DNA of 64,000 nucleotides from CAZYQW01 sp964649825. GTDB lineage: Bacteria; Planctomycetota; B15-G4; JADJEK01. Both the position numbers and the translations under genes were made by a program. Shown one piece after another: positions 27,759-36,251 of the stretch; the first letter of the stretch is position 1; each line of letters begins with the position of its first letter. Location: positions 62,001 to 126,000 of the forward strand of contig CAZYQW010000051.1 of assembly GCA_964649825.1 (NCBI GenBank). The letters are read 5' to 3'. A model generated the notes under the pieces. The model saw only the letters and a list, made by a program, of their open reading frames with translations, was not told where the DNA came from and searched no databases.

Positions 27759-28361
27759 TCAGAAGGGCCAGATGAAGTCGAGGATCACCTCGAGCCAACC
27801 GGGCTCCGTCGTGCGCTTCAGGGGACCGCACGACTGGTAGGTGACGGTGGCGTTCGCGACCAGGGACGACGCGACCGAGTTGTCCGCTTCCACGTCGAAG
27901 GCGCGGACGACGCCGGAGATCGTCATCCACTTCTCCTCGCCGTCGATCACGACCTTGCGGCGCCCTTCGACGACGAGATTCCCGTTCGGCAGGGAGTCGA
28001 CCACCGTCGACGTGATGCGCGCGCTGAAGTCGCCCTGCTTGCGGAAGTCCGCCTTCCCTTCGAAGTCGCGCGTGTACGACCAGTCGATCGGGAAGATGTC
28101 GTCGGCCAGGCTCTGCACCGGCTTCAGGGACGGGATCGCGGCGCTCGCGCTGGAGTCCTTCTCGTACTTGACGTTCTCCGAGTTGGTGACGCCTTGTCGC
28201 TCCTCGACGACGATCGTGATGATGTCGCCGACGAGGCGCGCCCGGTTGTCGGCGATCAGCGCGACCTGGTGGCCGCGCCCGCGCTGCCACAGCGATTGCG
28301 CGCTCGCGTCGGCGGCGAACGCCAGGAGCAACGAGGCGAGAACGAGGAGGTTTCGAGGCAT
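27759..28361 (-). CDS. flgH: flagellar L-ring protein FlgH without a lipobox
   Basis: A 200-residue outer-membrane ring protein. The FlgH core is clear (NRARLVGDIITIVVEERQG, PNGNLVVEGRRKVVIDGEE). It has a signal peptide (MPRNLLVLASLLLAFAADAS) ending in an AXA-type site before QSLW. There is no cysteine near the cleavage site, whereas most FlgH are lipoproteins with a lipobox; the only cysteine lies near residue 180. Secretion would therefore be by signal peptidase I. FlgI and FlgA neighbours support the identification. Confidence 0.92.
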   Translation of the reverse strand: MPRNLLVLASLLLAFAADASAQSLWQRGRGHQVALIADNRARLVGDIITIVVEERQGVTNSENVKYEKDSSASAAIPSLKPVQSLADDIFPIDWSYTRDFEGKADFRKQGDFSARITSTVVDSLPNGNLVVEGRRKVVIDGEEKWMTISGVVRAFDVEADNSVASSLVANATVTYQSCGPLKRTTEPGWLEVILDFIWPF

Positions 28362-28378
28362 GTCGCTTCCGATCGGGG

Positions 28379-29320
28379 TCAGGGGTTCAGTTGGACGAGG
28401 CCGTTGCCGACCACGCGGCCGACGAGCTTCCTCTGGGTCATCAGGTTCTCGACGCGAATCGTGGCACCGAGGATCCCGTCGTCGCGCGCGAGTCCGAACG
28501 CTTCGACGCGGAGGGCACCGCGGGCGAACACCATCGTGACGGCCTCGCCGCGGCGCACGAGGATCGGCAGCTCGAAGTCGCGCTCCTGGAGGACGTCGCC
28601 GATGGTGAGGGAACGGCGCGCGACGCGTCCGATCAGCTCGGTCGCGTCGGCCGCGGCCGCCACGCCGAAGCGGCTCGTGGTCTCGACGCGGGCGGTGCGC
28701 ACGTGCTCCGGCGTGAGCCGTTCACCGCGCTTCAGCGTCCGGGCCAGGACGGGGTGCGTCGCGTAGGTTCGCACGAGGAACGCGGTCGGAAGCACGACCT
28801 GGAGCTTGTCGTCGACCACGACGTCGACCAGGACTCCGATCGCCCCCGCGCCGACCGGCCGCGACCGGAAGCGCGGCTTCAACTCGAAGGTCTCGCGCCC
28901 CCGGGGGACCTCGGCCTCGAACGGGTGCTTCGAGACGTCGATCTCGACGTCGTTCGACAGACCGAGCTCGCGCACGAGGTACTTCCGTGCCTCGGCCACC
29001 ACCTCGTCCGGGTCGACGCGGCGGGTCAACGTACGCACGGTGACGCCGTCGGCGCCCACGAGGCGAACGGAGTTCTCCGGCAGAGAGAGCTCGATCGCGC
29101 GCCGCGTGAGCAGCCGGCCCGCCGACGGCGACGGCGACCGGCCGAGGTCGACGTCGAGCAGCTCGTCGGAGAGGAGCTCGCGTGCTTCCGCCCCGACCAC
29201 GTCGTACAGTCGGATGCGCGTCCCGGGAGTGGCCGCGTCGGTGAGGAGTTCGACGTCGAGCGGATCCGGCGCGAGCGCGCCCGCGGCGAGGACGAGGAGG
29301 GGAAGGGCGAGGACGATCAT
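28379..29320 (-). CDS. flgA: flagellar P-ring assembly chaperone FlgA
   Basis: A 313-residue periplasmic protein with a signal peptide (MIVLALPLLVLAAGALA). A variable N-terminal domain is followed by the SAF/FlgA domain with VLARTLKRGERLTPEHVRTA, LIGRVARRSLTIGDVLQERD and a C-terminal beta domain ending VGRVVGNGLVQLNP. The ATG at 29320 has AGGAGG about 5 nt upstream. It assists FlgI ring formation. It lies between flgG and flgH, as in many non-enteric clusters. Confidence 0.9.
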   Translation of the reverse strand: MIVLALPLLVLAAGALAPDPLDVELLTDAATPGTRIRLYDVVGAEARELLSDELLDVDLGRSPSPSAGRLLTRRAIELSLPENSVRLVGADGVTVRTLTRRVDPDEVVAEARKYLVRELGLSNDVEIDVSKHPFEAEVPRGRETFELKPRFRSRPVGAGAIGVLVDVVVDDKLQVVLPTAFLVRTYATHPVLARTLKRGERLTPEHVRTARVETTSRFGVAAAADATELIGRVARRSLTIGDVLQERDFELPILVRRGEAVTMVFARGALRVEAFGLARDDGILGATIRVENLMTQRKLVGRVVGNGLVQLNP

Positions 29321-29328
29321 CGAACCTC

Positions 29329-30117
29329 CTAACGGATCAGCCCGTTGACCTGGCTCAGCATCTCGTCGCCGGTCCGGATGGCGCGGGAGTTCACCTCGTA
29401 CGCACGTTGCGCGACGATCAGGTTCACGAGCTCGGTGACCACGTCGACGTTGGATCGCTCGAGGAAGTTCTGGACCAGCGTGCCGGTTCCGTCCGAGCCG
29501 GGATTGACGGTCTGCGCGGTGCCCGACGCGGCGGACGGACGCCACAGGTTGTTGCCGAGCGCCTGCAGGCCGGAGCTGTTCGCGAAGCGGGCGAGCTGGA
29601 TCTGGCCGATCTGCGAGGACGTCGTCTCGTCGTCGGTCGTGATCACCGAGACCGTCCCGTCCGCCCCGATGGTGAGACTCGAGAGGTTCGCCGGGATGGT
29701 CAACTGAGGTTCCAGCAGGTACCCGTCCGACGTGACGAGGTTCAACTGCGAGTCGACGTGCCACGCACCGTCGCGGGTGTAGCCGGTGGTGCCGTCGGGG
29801 AGGGTCACCTGGAAGAACCCGTCGCCCTGGATCGCCACGTCGAACGGACGCTGGGTCCCCTCGAGGACGCCGGTCGTGAAGACGCGGGTGGTGGAGACGG
29901 CGCGGACGCCGCTGCCGACCTCGAGCCCGGTCGGCGTCTGCAGGCCCTGCGCGGCGTCGCCCGGCGCCTTCAGCGACAGGTAGAGGAGGTCCTGGAAGTT
30001 GACGCGACTCCGCTTGAAGCCGTTCGTGTTGACGTTCGCGATGTTGTTCGAGATGACGTCGACGTTGAGCTGCTGGCCCTTCATCCCCGTCGCCGCGGTG
30101 AACAGTGCTTTCATCAT
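29329..30117 (-). CDS. flgG: flagellar distal rod protein FlgG
   Basis: A 262-residue rod protein. The N-terminal MKALFTAATGMKGQQLNVDV and NNIANVNTNGFKRSRVNFQD, the central GDGFFQVTLPDGTTGYTRDG, and the C-terminal SNVDVVTELVNLIVAQRAYE are all diagnostic. Length is exactly the family norm. Next to flgF in the usual flgF-flgG order; 21 nt separates the two. Confidence 0.97.
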   Translation of the reverse strand: MMKALFTAATGMKGQQLNVDVISNNIANVNTNGFKRSRVNFQDLLYLSLKAPGDAAQGLQTPTGLEVGSGVRAVSTTRVFTTGVLEGTQRPFDVAIQGDGFFQVTLPDGTTGYTRDGAWHVDSQLNLVTSDGYLLEPQLTIPANLSSLTIGADGTVSVITTDDETTSSQIGQIQLARFANSSGLQALGNNLWRPSAASGTAQTVNPGSDGTGTLVQNFLERSNVDVVTELVNLIVAQRAYEVNSRAIRTGDEMLSQVNGLIR

Positions 30118-30138
30118 GGGTCGCCTCCTCCCGCCGTC

Positions 30139-30849
30139 CTACTGGCGGATCCCGACGGCCTCGCCGCGGATGCGGTCGATGCCGATCAACGCCTTCTGCG
30201 CGGCCTCGAACGCGCGGAAGCCGGAGATCATCTGGACCAGTTCGTCCACGACGTTGACGTTCGCGTTCTCGAGGTAGCCCTGCCGGACCTTGGCGTCGAC
30301 GGAGTCGAACGGCTCGGCCTGCGGCCCCTCCGAGAATCGGCCCGCGTCATCCGGGACGAGGCGGGGCAGGTTCTTGAACTCGACGATCCGGAGGCGCGCG
30401 AGCTCCTCGCCGTCCTGGGTCGCCTTGCCGGTGGGATCGATGTTCAACGGCCCGCGACCCGGATCGGCCTGGATCGGGCCCACCTCTCCGAGCACCCGGG
30501 CGCCGTCCGCGGCGACCAGGAATCCCTCGGCGTCGAGCTGGAAGTTGCCGTTGCGCGTGTATCGCACCCCGGCGTTGGTCTCGAGCGCGAAGAACCCGGG
30601 TCCTTCGATCGCCAGGTCGTGGGGCTGTCCGGTCTCGCGGAGGTCGCCCGGCGAGTGATCGATGTCCTGGCGGTAGTCGGGCAGCGTGAGCCCGGCCGCG
30701 GCCCGGAGCGACGAGGCGAACGCGTCGGCCGACGCGATCCGCTTGCGGTAGCCGATCGTCGAAGCGTTCGCGAGGTTCTGGGCGCGGGCGTCCTGGATCT
30801 TCGTGAGGAGATCGAGGGCGGCCGCGGAGTGGACGATTCCTGGATCCAT
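30139..30849 (-). CDS. flgF: flagellar proximal rod protein FlgF-type
   Basis: A 236-residue member of the rod/hook family. It has NLANASTIGYRKRIASADA, GPGFFALETNAGVRYTRNG and the C-terminal NVNVVDELVQMISGFRAFEA motifs. The immediate position before flgG and the shorter length (236) favour FlgF rather than a second FlgG. The start has GGAGG 5 nt upstream. It is the first gene of the nine-gene minus-strand operon and lies just downstream of the sigma-54 site. Confidence 0.92.
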   Translation of the reverse strand: MDPGIVHSAAALDLLTKIQDARAQNLANASTIGYRKRIASADAFASSLRAAAGLTLPDYRQDIDHSPGDLRETGQPHDLAIEGPGFFALETNAGVRYTRNGNFQLDAEGFLVAADGARVLGEVGPIQADPGRGPLNIDPTGKATQDGEELARLRIVEFKNLPRLVPDDAGRFSEGPQAEPFDSVDAKVRQGYLENANVNVVDELVQMISGFRAFEAAQKALIGIDRIRGEAVGIRQ

Positions 30850-30881
30850 CGTGACCTCCGGGTTCCGGTCACGACGGGAAG

Positions 30882-30897
30882 AGCGAACTGGGTGCCA
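30882..30897 (-). promoter_or_regulatory. sigma-54 (RpoN) promoter of the flgF-flgL operon
   Basis: The minus strand reads TGGCACCCAGTTCGCT, matching the consensus TGGCAC-N5-TTGC(A/T) with one mismatch and exact GG-to-GC spacing. The predicted start of transcription is near 30872, leaving a short leader with GGAGG 5 nt before the flgF ATG. The activator encoded at 1849-3240 has the GAFTGA loop needed to work on such promoters. Confidence 0.8.
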
Positions 30898-30934
30898 ACA
30901 AGAATCCTGCGACGCGGCTTCGGAATGAGCATCC

Positions 30935-30964
30935 TAAGTAATTAAAGCAAATCGACTTATAATG
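30935..30964. promoter_or_regulatory. AT-rich tract with TATAAT, possible enhancer or promoter
   Basis: About 30 nt of strongly AT-biased sequence in an otherwise very GC-rich region, ending in an exact TATAAT on the plus strand at 30958-30963. It lies roughly 40-80 bp upstream of the sigma-54 box, where activator binding or bending is expected. Alternatively it is the -10 element for the gene at 31178, but no matching -35 box was found at 16-18 nt. Confidence 0.35.
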
Positions 30965-31142
30965 TCATCCAGGTCAGTCTCCCGGCTGGTGCCGCGGGAG
31001 AGGTGGCGGAACTCGATTCTGATCGCGGGCCGGACGAGGGAAACGTTTTCGCTCGCGCCTTTCGATCCGGATCGGCCGTTTTGCGCCGGCCGCCGGGCGG
31101 GCTCGCGACATGGAAGAGGTTCAGTGCCTCGCACCCATGACT

Positions 31143-31161
31143 CCGCGGCGACCGGCCGCGG
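31143..31161 (+). promoter_or_regulatory. leader hairpin before the secreted beta-helix-like gene
   Basis: CCGCGGC (31143-31149) pairs with GCCGCGG (31155-31161) over a 5-nt loop, giving a very stable 7-bp stem. It ends about 5 nt before the AAGGAG ribosome binding site (31166-31171) of the gene at 31178. It could influence translation initiation or mRNA stability. Confidence 0.35.
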
Positions 31162-31177
31162 ACCGAAGGAGAACCTC

Positions 31178-32527
31178 ATGAACTGTGACTTCGCGCGCTC
31201 GCTCCTGCCGTTCGCCCTGCTGTCCGGCCTCGCCTCGGCGAGCGTTCCGGCTCCCGTGCCCAGGCCGCTGCCCGACTGCGCGTTCCAGGCTCCGCCCTAC
31301 CAGCCCCTCGGCGCGACCGACATCGATGTCTTCCCGACCGGCTACCAGGTGGTCGGCGGCCCGTTCGTCACCTCGACCTCGGGCTACCCCCTCATCGACG
31401 CCATCGAGGCGGCCGAAGCGGTCTACGCCACGAAGCAGGACATCGTCGTCCTCGACGTCCACGGCGCGATCCCGGCCGGGCAGGGCATGCAGATCGGCGG
31501 CGGGGACGCCGGTCTGAAGGCGTACCGCGCGGAGTGGGTGAACGACCCGATCGACGTCGCGATCCGCGGGGTCAGCGGGTACCCGAACGACCAGATCCGG
31601 TCGTTCGCGGTGATGAAGAACCTGAACAACGGCACCCCGACGCCGGGTGTCAAACGGTTTCGGGTCGAGAGCCTCCGCATCCTGCCGCAGTCCTTCGCGA
31701 ACGCGGTGGTGAGCACGCCGAAGGGATCGCAGGAGCCGTCGCTCCCGGGCGGCGGCTACGCGCGCATCCAGATCTACGGCTGCGAGTTCCTGAGGGGCAC
31801 CGGCAACCCGAAGTGGGGGGCGCGGCTCCACGGCCGCTGCCGGTTCGACTTCCGCGCGAACCACTTCGAGTACATGCACGAGCACTGCCTCTACGCCGAC
31901 TCGCCGCAAGGAAACAGCTTCTTCATGCACAACACCATGGAGGGATCGACGCGGACGATGGTTCAAATCGTGAACCGGTCGAACGACAACCCGGGTCCGA
32001 GCGGCTTCGGCTACCTGCTCATCGAGGGAAACACCGCCACGAACATCGACCTCGACGGCGGGTCGGACTTCACGGTGGCGGGCCACCTCGGCGTCGTGAT
32101 CCTCCGCGACAACCATTCGACGACGAACGGGATCCAGGCCGGCCAGCAGGGCTCGATCGTCGTCTGGTCCGACGAGAACCCGGCCCACGGGATCTACACC
32201 AACCCCAACGGGTTCACGACGAACAAGGTCATCATCCAGGACCACGGGGTCAACCATCCCAACGCCGATCGCGACCACGTACAGATCTCGGGAGCGGAGG
32301 TGGTCGAGATCCGCGGCTCGTTCCTGATCGTGGGGAACCGGACCGCGTTCGTGTTCGACTCCCTGTTCGGCGGGTCGATCCCGAACGGGAGCGAGTGCTT
32401 CTTCCAGCCGCAGCCCGTGTCGCAGTACGGGGGCTTCCAGAGCGCGACCAAGGTGAAGCGAGGCAACACGCCGCTCACCAACCCCCAAATCGACGCGCTC
32501 TTCTGCTCGAGCCCCGTCTGCCCGTAA
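31178..32527 (+). CDS. secreted right-handed beta-helix-like protein
   Basis: A 449-residue exported protein with signal peptide (FARSLLPFALLSGLASAS). The body has short repeating strand segments with Asn-rich turns (NSFFMHNTMEGSTRTM, YLLIEGNTATNIDLDGG, VVILRDNHSTTNG), typical of a parallel beta-helix. A recurring 'RDN/EGN' turn resembles those of pectate-lyase-like carbohydrate-active proteins, but no catalytic set could be assigned. Six cysteines suggest extracytoplasmic disulfides. AAGGAG precedes the ATG by 6 nt. It stands alone, separated from the flagellar operon. The substrate is unknown. Confidence 0.75.
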   Translation: MNCDFARSLLPFALLSGLASASVPAPVPRPLPDCAFQAPPYQPLGATDIDVFPTGYQVVGGPFVTSTSGYPLIDAIEAAEAVYATKQDIVVLDVHGAIPAGQGMQIGGGDAGLKAYRAEWVNDPIDVAIRGVSGYPNDQIRSFAVMKNLNNGTPTPGVKRFRVESLRILPQSFANAVVSTPKGSQEPSLPGGGYARIQIYGCEFLRGTGNPKWGARLHGRCRFDFRANHFEYMHEHCLYADSPQGNSFFMHNTMEGSTRTMVQIVNRSNDNPGPSGFGYLLIEGNTATNIDLDGGSDFTVAGHLGVVILRDNHSTTNGIQAGQQGSIVVWSDENPAHGIYTNPNGFTTNKVIIQDHGVNHPNADRDHVQISGAEVVEIRGSFLIVGNRTAFVFDSLFGGSIPNGSECFFQPQPVSQYGGFQSATKVKRGNTPLTNPQIDALFCSSPVCP

Positions 32528-32716
32528 GCGCACGAGGGTGACCGCCGCCGCGCGGGGTAGAGTGCCGATGTGGCCCCCGAATCGAGCGAACCCCACGCGG
32601 CGGCACGAGATCGCCAAGCGACCCGGTCGGCCGGGCCGGACGAGGCCGGCCCGACCCCGTCCGGCCGCCCCGCGACCGGACGGTCGACTCCGGACGGGGG
32701 ATCCTCGAGCGACCCG

Positions 32717-33298
32717 ATGACGGCCCTGGACGCGGCTCGCCGCGACCTGGGGGACATCCGCGCCGCCCGCGCGGGGGACCGACCGGCGGGGGAGCGCCTC
32801 GCGACGCGGCTGCTCTACGTGCCGCGCCTCCTCGCCGCGATGAACGCGCGCCGCGCGCTCGGGTGGTCGCGCCACGACCTGGAGGACGCGAGCCAGGACG
32901 TGATGACCCACGTCTGGAGCCGGCTCGACCAGTTCCGCGGCGAGGGCTCGCTCGAGGCGTGGCTCTACCGTTTCTGCGAGAACGAGGTCCGGAACCGCTC
33001 CCGGCTCACCCGGCGGCGTCGCGGGGTCGTCGACGCGATCGCCGGTCGCGACCCGATCGCGGCGGGCGGACCCGAGGACGTCGAGCCGCGCGACCTCGAC
33101 CAACTCCTCGATGAGCTGGGCCCGCCGGACGCGCCGCTGGTGCGGTTGAAGCACTTCGAGGGGATGACGTTCGAAGAGATGAGCCGCTGCCTCGGGATCG
33201 CGACCAGCACCGCGAAGACGCGGTACTATCGCGGCATCGAGTGGCTTCGGCGCCGCTTCGAACGGTGCGTCGACGGCGGCACGGGGGCGGAGCGATGA
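32717..33298 (+). CDS. ECF-type RNA polymerase sigma factor
   Basis: A 193-residue sigma factor. Region 2 contains DLEDASQDVMTHVWSRLDQF and WLYRFCENEVRNRSR. Region 4 is a helix-turn-helix with GMTFEEMSRCLGIATSTAKT followed by RYYRGIEWLRRRF. A GTG at 32570 would add 49 low-complexity Pro/Ser/Gly residues and is less likely; neither start has a good ribosome binding site. The stop overlaps the anti-sigma-like gene (ATGA), the usual sigma/anti-sigma arrangement. Confidence 0.85.
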   Translation: MTALDAARRDLGDIRAARAGDRPAGERLATRLLYVPRLLAAMNARRALGWSRHDLEDASQDVMTHVWSRLDQFRGEGSLEAWLYRFCENEVRNRSRLTRRRRGVVDAIAGRDPIAAGGPEDVEPRDLDQLLDELGPPDAPLVRLKHFEGMTFEEMSRCLGIATSTAKTRYYRGIEWLRRRFERCVDGGTGAER

Positions 33299-33969
33299 AC
33301 GAGCACCACGCGGAGCTCCTCCGGCGCGTCCTCGACCACGATCTCGACGAGCGCGCCGCCGAGGTCATCGCGGCCAGCGAGGACGCGAAGTTCGCGGCCG
33401 AACTCGCGTCGCTGCTCGAGCTGCGGCGGAGGTTGGAGTCGGAAGCGACGGAGCGCGCCCGGCTGATCGCGGACGCGAGGGATCGCACCGGCGAGCCCGG
33501 CGAGGACCTCGTGGCTCGCTTCGTCGACGACCGGGTGGCCGAAGCCCGCACGAAGCGCCGGATCCGCCGGGTCGCGATCGCCACCCTCGTCGCGGCCGCA
33601 GTGGTTCTTCTCGTCGCGCGGACGGGGCGACGCACCGATCCGGAGGAGCGACCGCCGCCGGACGAACGACGGGACGTGATCCTCGGCGCGACGGGAATCT
33701 ACTCGCTCGACCCGAACGGAGACGACGCCGACTTCTCGCGGTTCTCGTTCGGCACGTCGTTGAACGGCGGGACGTTCCGTGTCACCGTCTTCGACGCTCG
33801 CGGCGAGGAGGTGCCCGGCGGGCGATCGCCGCACCTCGATGCGACCGAGTGGCGACCCGACCCCCGCGAGGTCGCACGTTGGCCGGCGGAGATCGAATGG
33901 GAGGTTCAGTGGTTCGACGGATCGGGCGCGCTGCACGAGGTGGCATCGGCCCGCGCGCGGCGGCGCTGA
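33295..33969 (+). CDS. putative membrane-anchored anti-sigma factor
   Basis: A 224-residue protein. The cytoplasmic helical N-terminus (about 1-85) is of the size of an anti-sigma domain but has no HCC zinc motif. A single membrane helix lies near 86-102 (VAIATLVAAAVVLLVA). An extracytoplasmic Pro/Arg-rich linker leads to a small beta-rich domain (GGTFRVTVFDARGEEVPGG, AEIEWEVQWFDGSG). The assignment is by translational coupling to the ECF gene and topology. The next gene begins within its 3' end. Confidence 0.65.
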   Translation: MNEHHAELLRRVLDHDLDERAAEVIAASEDAKFAAELASLLELRRRLESEATERARLIADARDRTGEPGEDLVARFVDDRVAEARTKRRIRRVAIATLVAAAVVLLVARTGRRTDPEERPPPDERRDVILGATGIYSLDPNGDDADFSRFSFGTSLNGGTFRVTVFDARGEEVPGGRSPHLDATEWRPDPREVARWPAEIEWEVQWFDGSGALHEVASARARRR

Positions 33970-36236
33970 CCGTCGTCATCGCGTTGGCTCCGTCGCCGGG
34001 CGCCGCGCCGTTCGACGAGGCCGAGGACCCGGCGAGCGTCGTCGTCCAGCGGGTGCGCGCCCTCGTGGCCGCGGAGCTGGCCGCGGACTGGGGCCGGGTC
34101 CGCGCCCTGGGGCAAGAGGCGATCGACGCGGCGGCGCGCCTCGACGATGAAGCGCGCGGCCGCCATTCCGACTACGTCGCGATCGCGGAGCACGGCATCG
34201 CGCGCGCGGACGTCGCGGAGGGCGAGTTCGTCGCGGCCGTCGAGCGCGTCGAACGCGCGCTGGGCTCGCTGCCGCGGCTGAGCGACGGGTACCGCTCGCC
34301 GCTCCTGTCGACGCAGGGGCTCGCGCTCCTCGAGCTGGGGCTGCCGGACCGCGCCGAGGCCGCGATCGAGGCCGCAGTCCAGCTCTCCGCCGCCGACGTC
34401 GCGGACGGGCGCGGCAACTTCGGCGCGCTCTTCAACGCGCGGTTCGCGCAGGCGCGCCACCGGCTGGCGGTGGGCCGGTTCCGGGACGCCGGGGAGGGCC
34501 TGGACGAGTTCGCGCTCGCGTTGGACTGGGAAACGGTCGGCGGAGTCATCGGCGCCCAGCGGATCGCGCGCAACCGGGCCACGATCACCGTGCTCTCGGG
34601 AACCGCCTGGTTCGAGCTCGCGCGCGGCCTCGAGCCCGGAGCCGAGCGCGCCGCCGGGTTGCTGCGGGCCGAACGAGCGCTCGCCGGTGCGCTCGCGAGC
34701 GACGGGGCCCAGGCGATCGATCGCTTCGCGGCCGGCGTGAAGCTGATCGAGCTCAAGCTGTTCCGCGACGACCTCGACGCCGCCGGCACCCGTCTCGCGC
34801 TCATCGAGGCGGAGGCTTCGCGCGGAGGGTTCGGCGCGCTCCCGCAGGAAGAGCGGGCCTGGCTCGCTTCGCTCGCGGCGGACCACGCCGAGCGGATCGG
34901 CCGCGGCGCCGTTTCCGCCCGCGAGAATCTGCATGGCGTGTTCCGTGACCTGCTCTCGGAGTGGCGTCGCGTCGAGCGCTCGGCCGGCGTCGGCTTCCTG
35001 CGCTACCGGCGGGCGCACGGCGTGCTGCATCAGCTCGTCGCGACGGGCACTCCGCGCGAGGCGCTCGAGGTCTTGCTGGAGGCGGACCGGCTCGGCGTGT
35101 TGTGGCGCGCGTGCGGCTCTCCCTCGCTCGGCGCCGACGACGTGCGCCGGGCCTTGACCGGAGACGACGCGGGCTGCATCGTCTTCGTCGGCGGCGTCGC
35201 CGCGTCGACCGTCCTCGCGTTCGATCGCGACTGCATCGTGCGGGCGCGTCTTCCTCCGCGCCCGCGCATGGAGCGCGAGATTCGCGAGTTCAACGCCGCG
35301 TTGACGCTCCCGCCCTCGACGCTGTCGCCGGGGCGACGCGAGCGACGCCGCGAGGACCTCGAACGTCACGGAGGCTGGCTGTCCGCGAACCTGTTTCCGG
35401 ATGAAGTGCGCGAGCGCCTGCGGGAGTGGCGTCACGTCCGGCTCGTCACGGCCGATGCCCTCGGCCGGCTCGTCTGCGAAGCGCTGCCCGTCGTTGATGG
35501 CCGCCCCCTCGGTCTGACCCACGCGGTATCGCGACTGCCGTCGCTGTCGGTCGCGGCGGCGGGCGCGCGACGCGAGGACGGGAAGAGCGACGGGACGGGG
35601 GAGATCTGGTTGATCGGGGCGCCGCGGCCGGCGGAATCCACCGCGGAGAAGATCCCGGGGTCCGGCGCGCTGACGTTGCCGCGCGAGCTCGTCGACGCGA
35701 TCGAAGAGGCCCTTCCGCGCCGCGCCGTGCGCGTCTACCGCGGCGAGGCCGCGACGATTGCGCGCATCGAGGCGGCGACGCCGGGGCGCGTCGACCTCCT
35801 CCACGTCGTCGCGCACGGCGTCGTCGACTCGGCGCGCGAGCTGCGACCGATGATCGCGCTGACCGCCGAACCTCCGCGCGACGACGGCTGGCTGACCGTC
35901 GAGCGCGTTCGCTCGTTGCGCGCTCCGCCGCTCGTCCTGCTCTCCGTCTGCCGGACCGGCAGCGGAGTCGAGCGCATCGGCGACGCCGGCGCGTCCGACC
36001 TCGGCGGCGCGTTCCTCGTAGCCGGTGCGCGCGCGGTCGTGATGTCGGACTTCGACCTGCGGCTCGACGCGGCGACCGCGTTCGACGTCGAGCTCTACCG
36101 CGGGCTCGCGCACGGCGGCTCGGTCGCGGAGGCGGCGCGGTCGGCGCGCACTCGGATCGCGGCCGACCCGCTGCGGTCCGACCCGATCCATTGGGCGCTG
36201 TCGTACGTCTACGGCCTCGGCGAGCGCGGGCTCTGA
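33897..36236 (+). CDS. TPR-CHAT protein (caspase-like peptidase domain), putatively exported
   Basis: A 779-residue protein. A basic N-terminus and hydrophobic segment (AAALTVVIALAPSPGAAP) suggest export. Residues about 40-430 are helical repeats of TPR character (GLALLELGLPDRAEAAIEAA). The C-terminal CHAT domain has a predicted catalytic His640 (LHVVAHGVVDSA) and Cys685 (VLLSVCRTGSG), plus the typical ending SDPIHWALSYVYG. CHAT domains are caspase-fold proteases found with TPRs in signalling and in gasdermin-linked systems. The ATG at 33897 overlaps the anti-sigma gene by 73 nt, needed to keep the signal-like segment. Coupled to an ECF pair, it may be a stress-regulated or proteolytic regulator (inference). 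Confidence 0.82.
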   Translation: MGGSVVRRIGRAARGGIGPRAAALTVVIALAPSPGAAPFDEAEDPASVVVQRVRALVAAELAADWGRVRALGQEAIDAAARLDDEARGRHSDYVAIAEHGIARADVAEGEFVAAVERVERALGSLPRLSDGYRSPLLSTQGLALLELGLPDRAEAAIEAAVQLSAADVADGRGNFGALFNARFAQARHRLAVGRFRDAGEGLDEFALALDWETVGGVIGAQRIARNRATITVLSGTAWFELARGLEPGAERAAGLLRAERALAGALASDGAQAIDRFAAGVKLIELKLFRDDLDAAGTRLALIEAEASRGGFGALPQEERAWLASLAADHAERIGRGAVSARENLHGVFRDLLSEWRRVERSAGVGFLRYRRAHGVLHQLVATGTPREALEVLLEADRLGVLWRACGSPSLGADDVRRALTGDDAGCIVFVGGVAASTVLAFDRDCIVRARLPPRPRMEREIREFNAALTLPPSTLSPGRRERRREDLERHGGWLSANLFPDEVRERLREWRHVRLVTADALGRLVCEALPVVDGRPLGLTHAVSRLPSLSVAAAGARREDGKSDGTGEIWLIGAPRPAESTAEKIPGSGALTLPRELVDAIEEALPRRAVRVYRGEAATIARIEAATPGRVDLLHVVAHGVVDSARELRPMIALTAEPPRDDGWLTVERVRSLRAPPLVLLSVCRTGSGVERIGDAGASDLGGAFLVAGARAVVMSDFDLRLDAATAFDVELYRGLAHGGSVAEAARSARTRIAADPLRSDPIHWALSYVYGLGERGL

Positions 36237-36251
36237 GCCCGCCGGCGGCCG

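Larger units (their letters stand above)
30850..31177. other. intergenic region between flgF (minus) and a secreted protein gene (plus)
   Basis: This 328-nt stretch holds no gene I can support. It contains the sigma-54 site next to flgF (30882-30897), an AT-rich tract (30935-30964), a GC palindrome around 31076-31095 and a perfect hairpin just before the ribosome binding site of the plus-strand gene (31143-31161). An open frame runs through it upstream of 31178, but it lacks coding character. Confidence 0.6.

Noticed and set aside
32570..32716. N-terminal extension of the first ECF sigma factor
   Set aside because: Low-complexity Pro/Ser/Gly residues; the ATG at 32717 gives a compact sigma factor.
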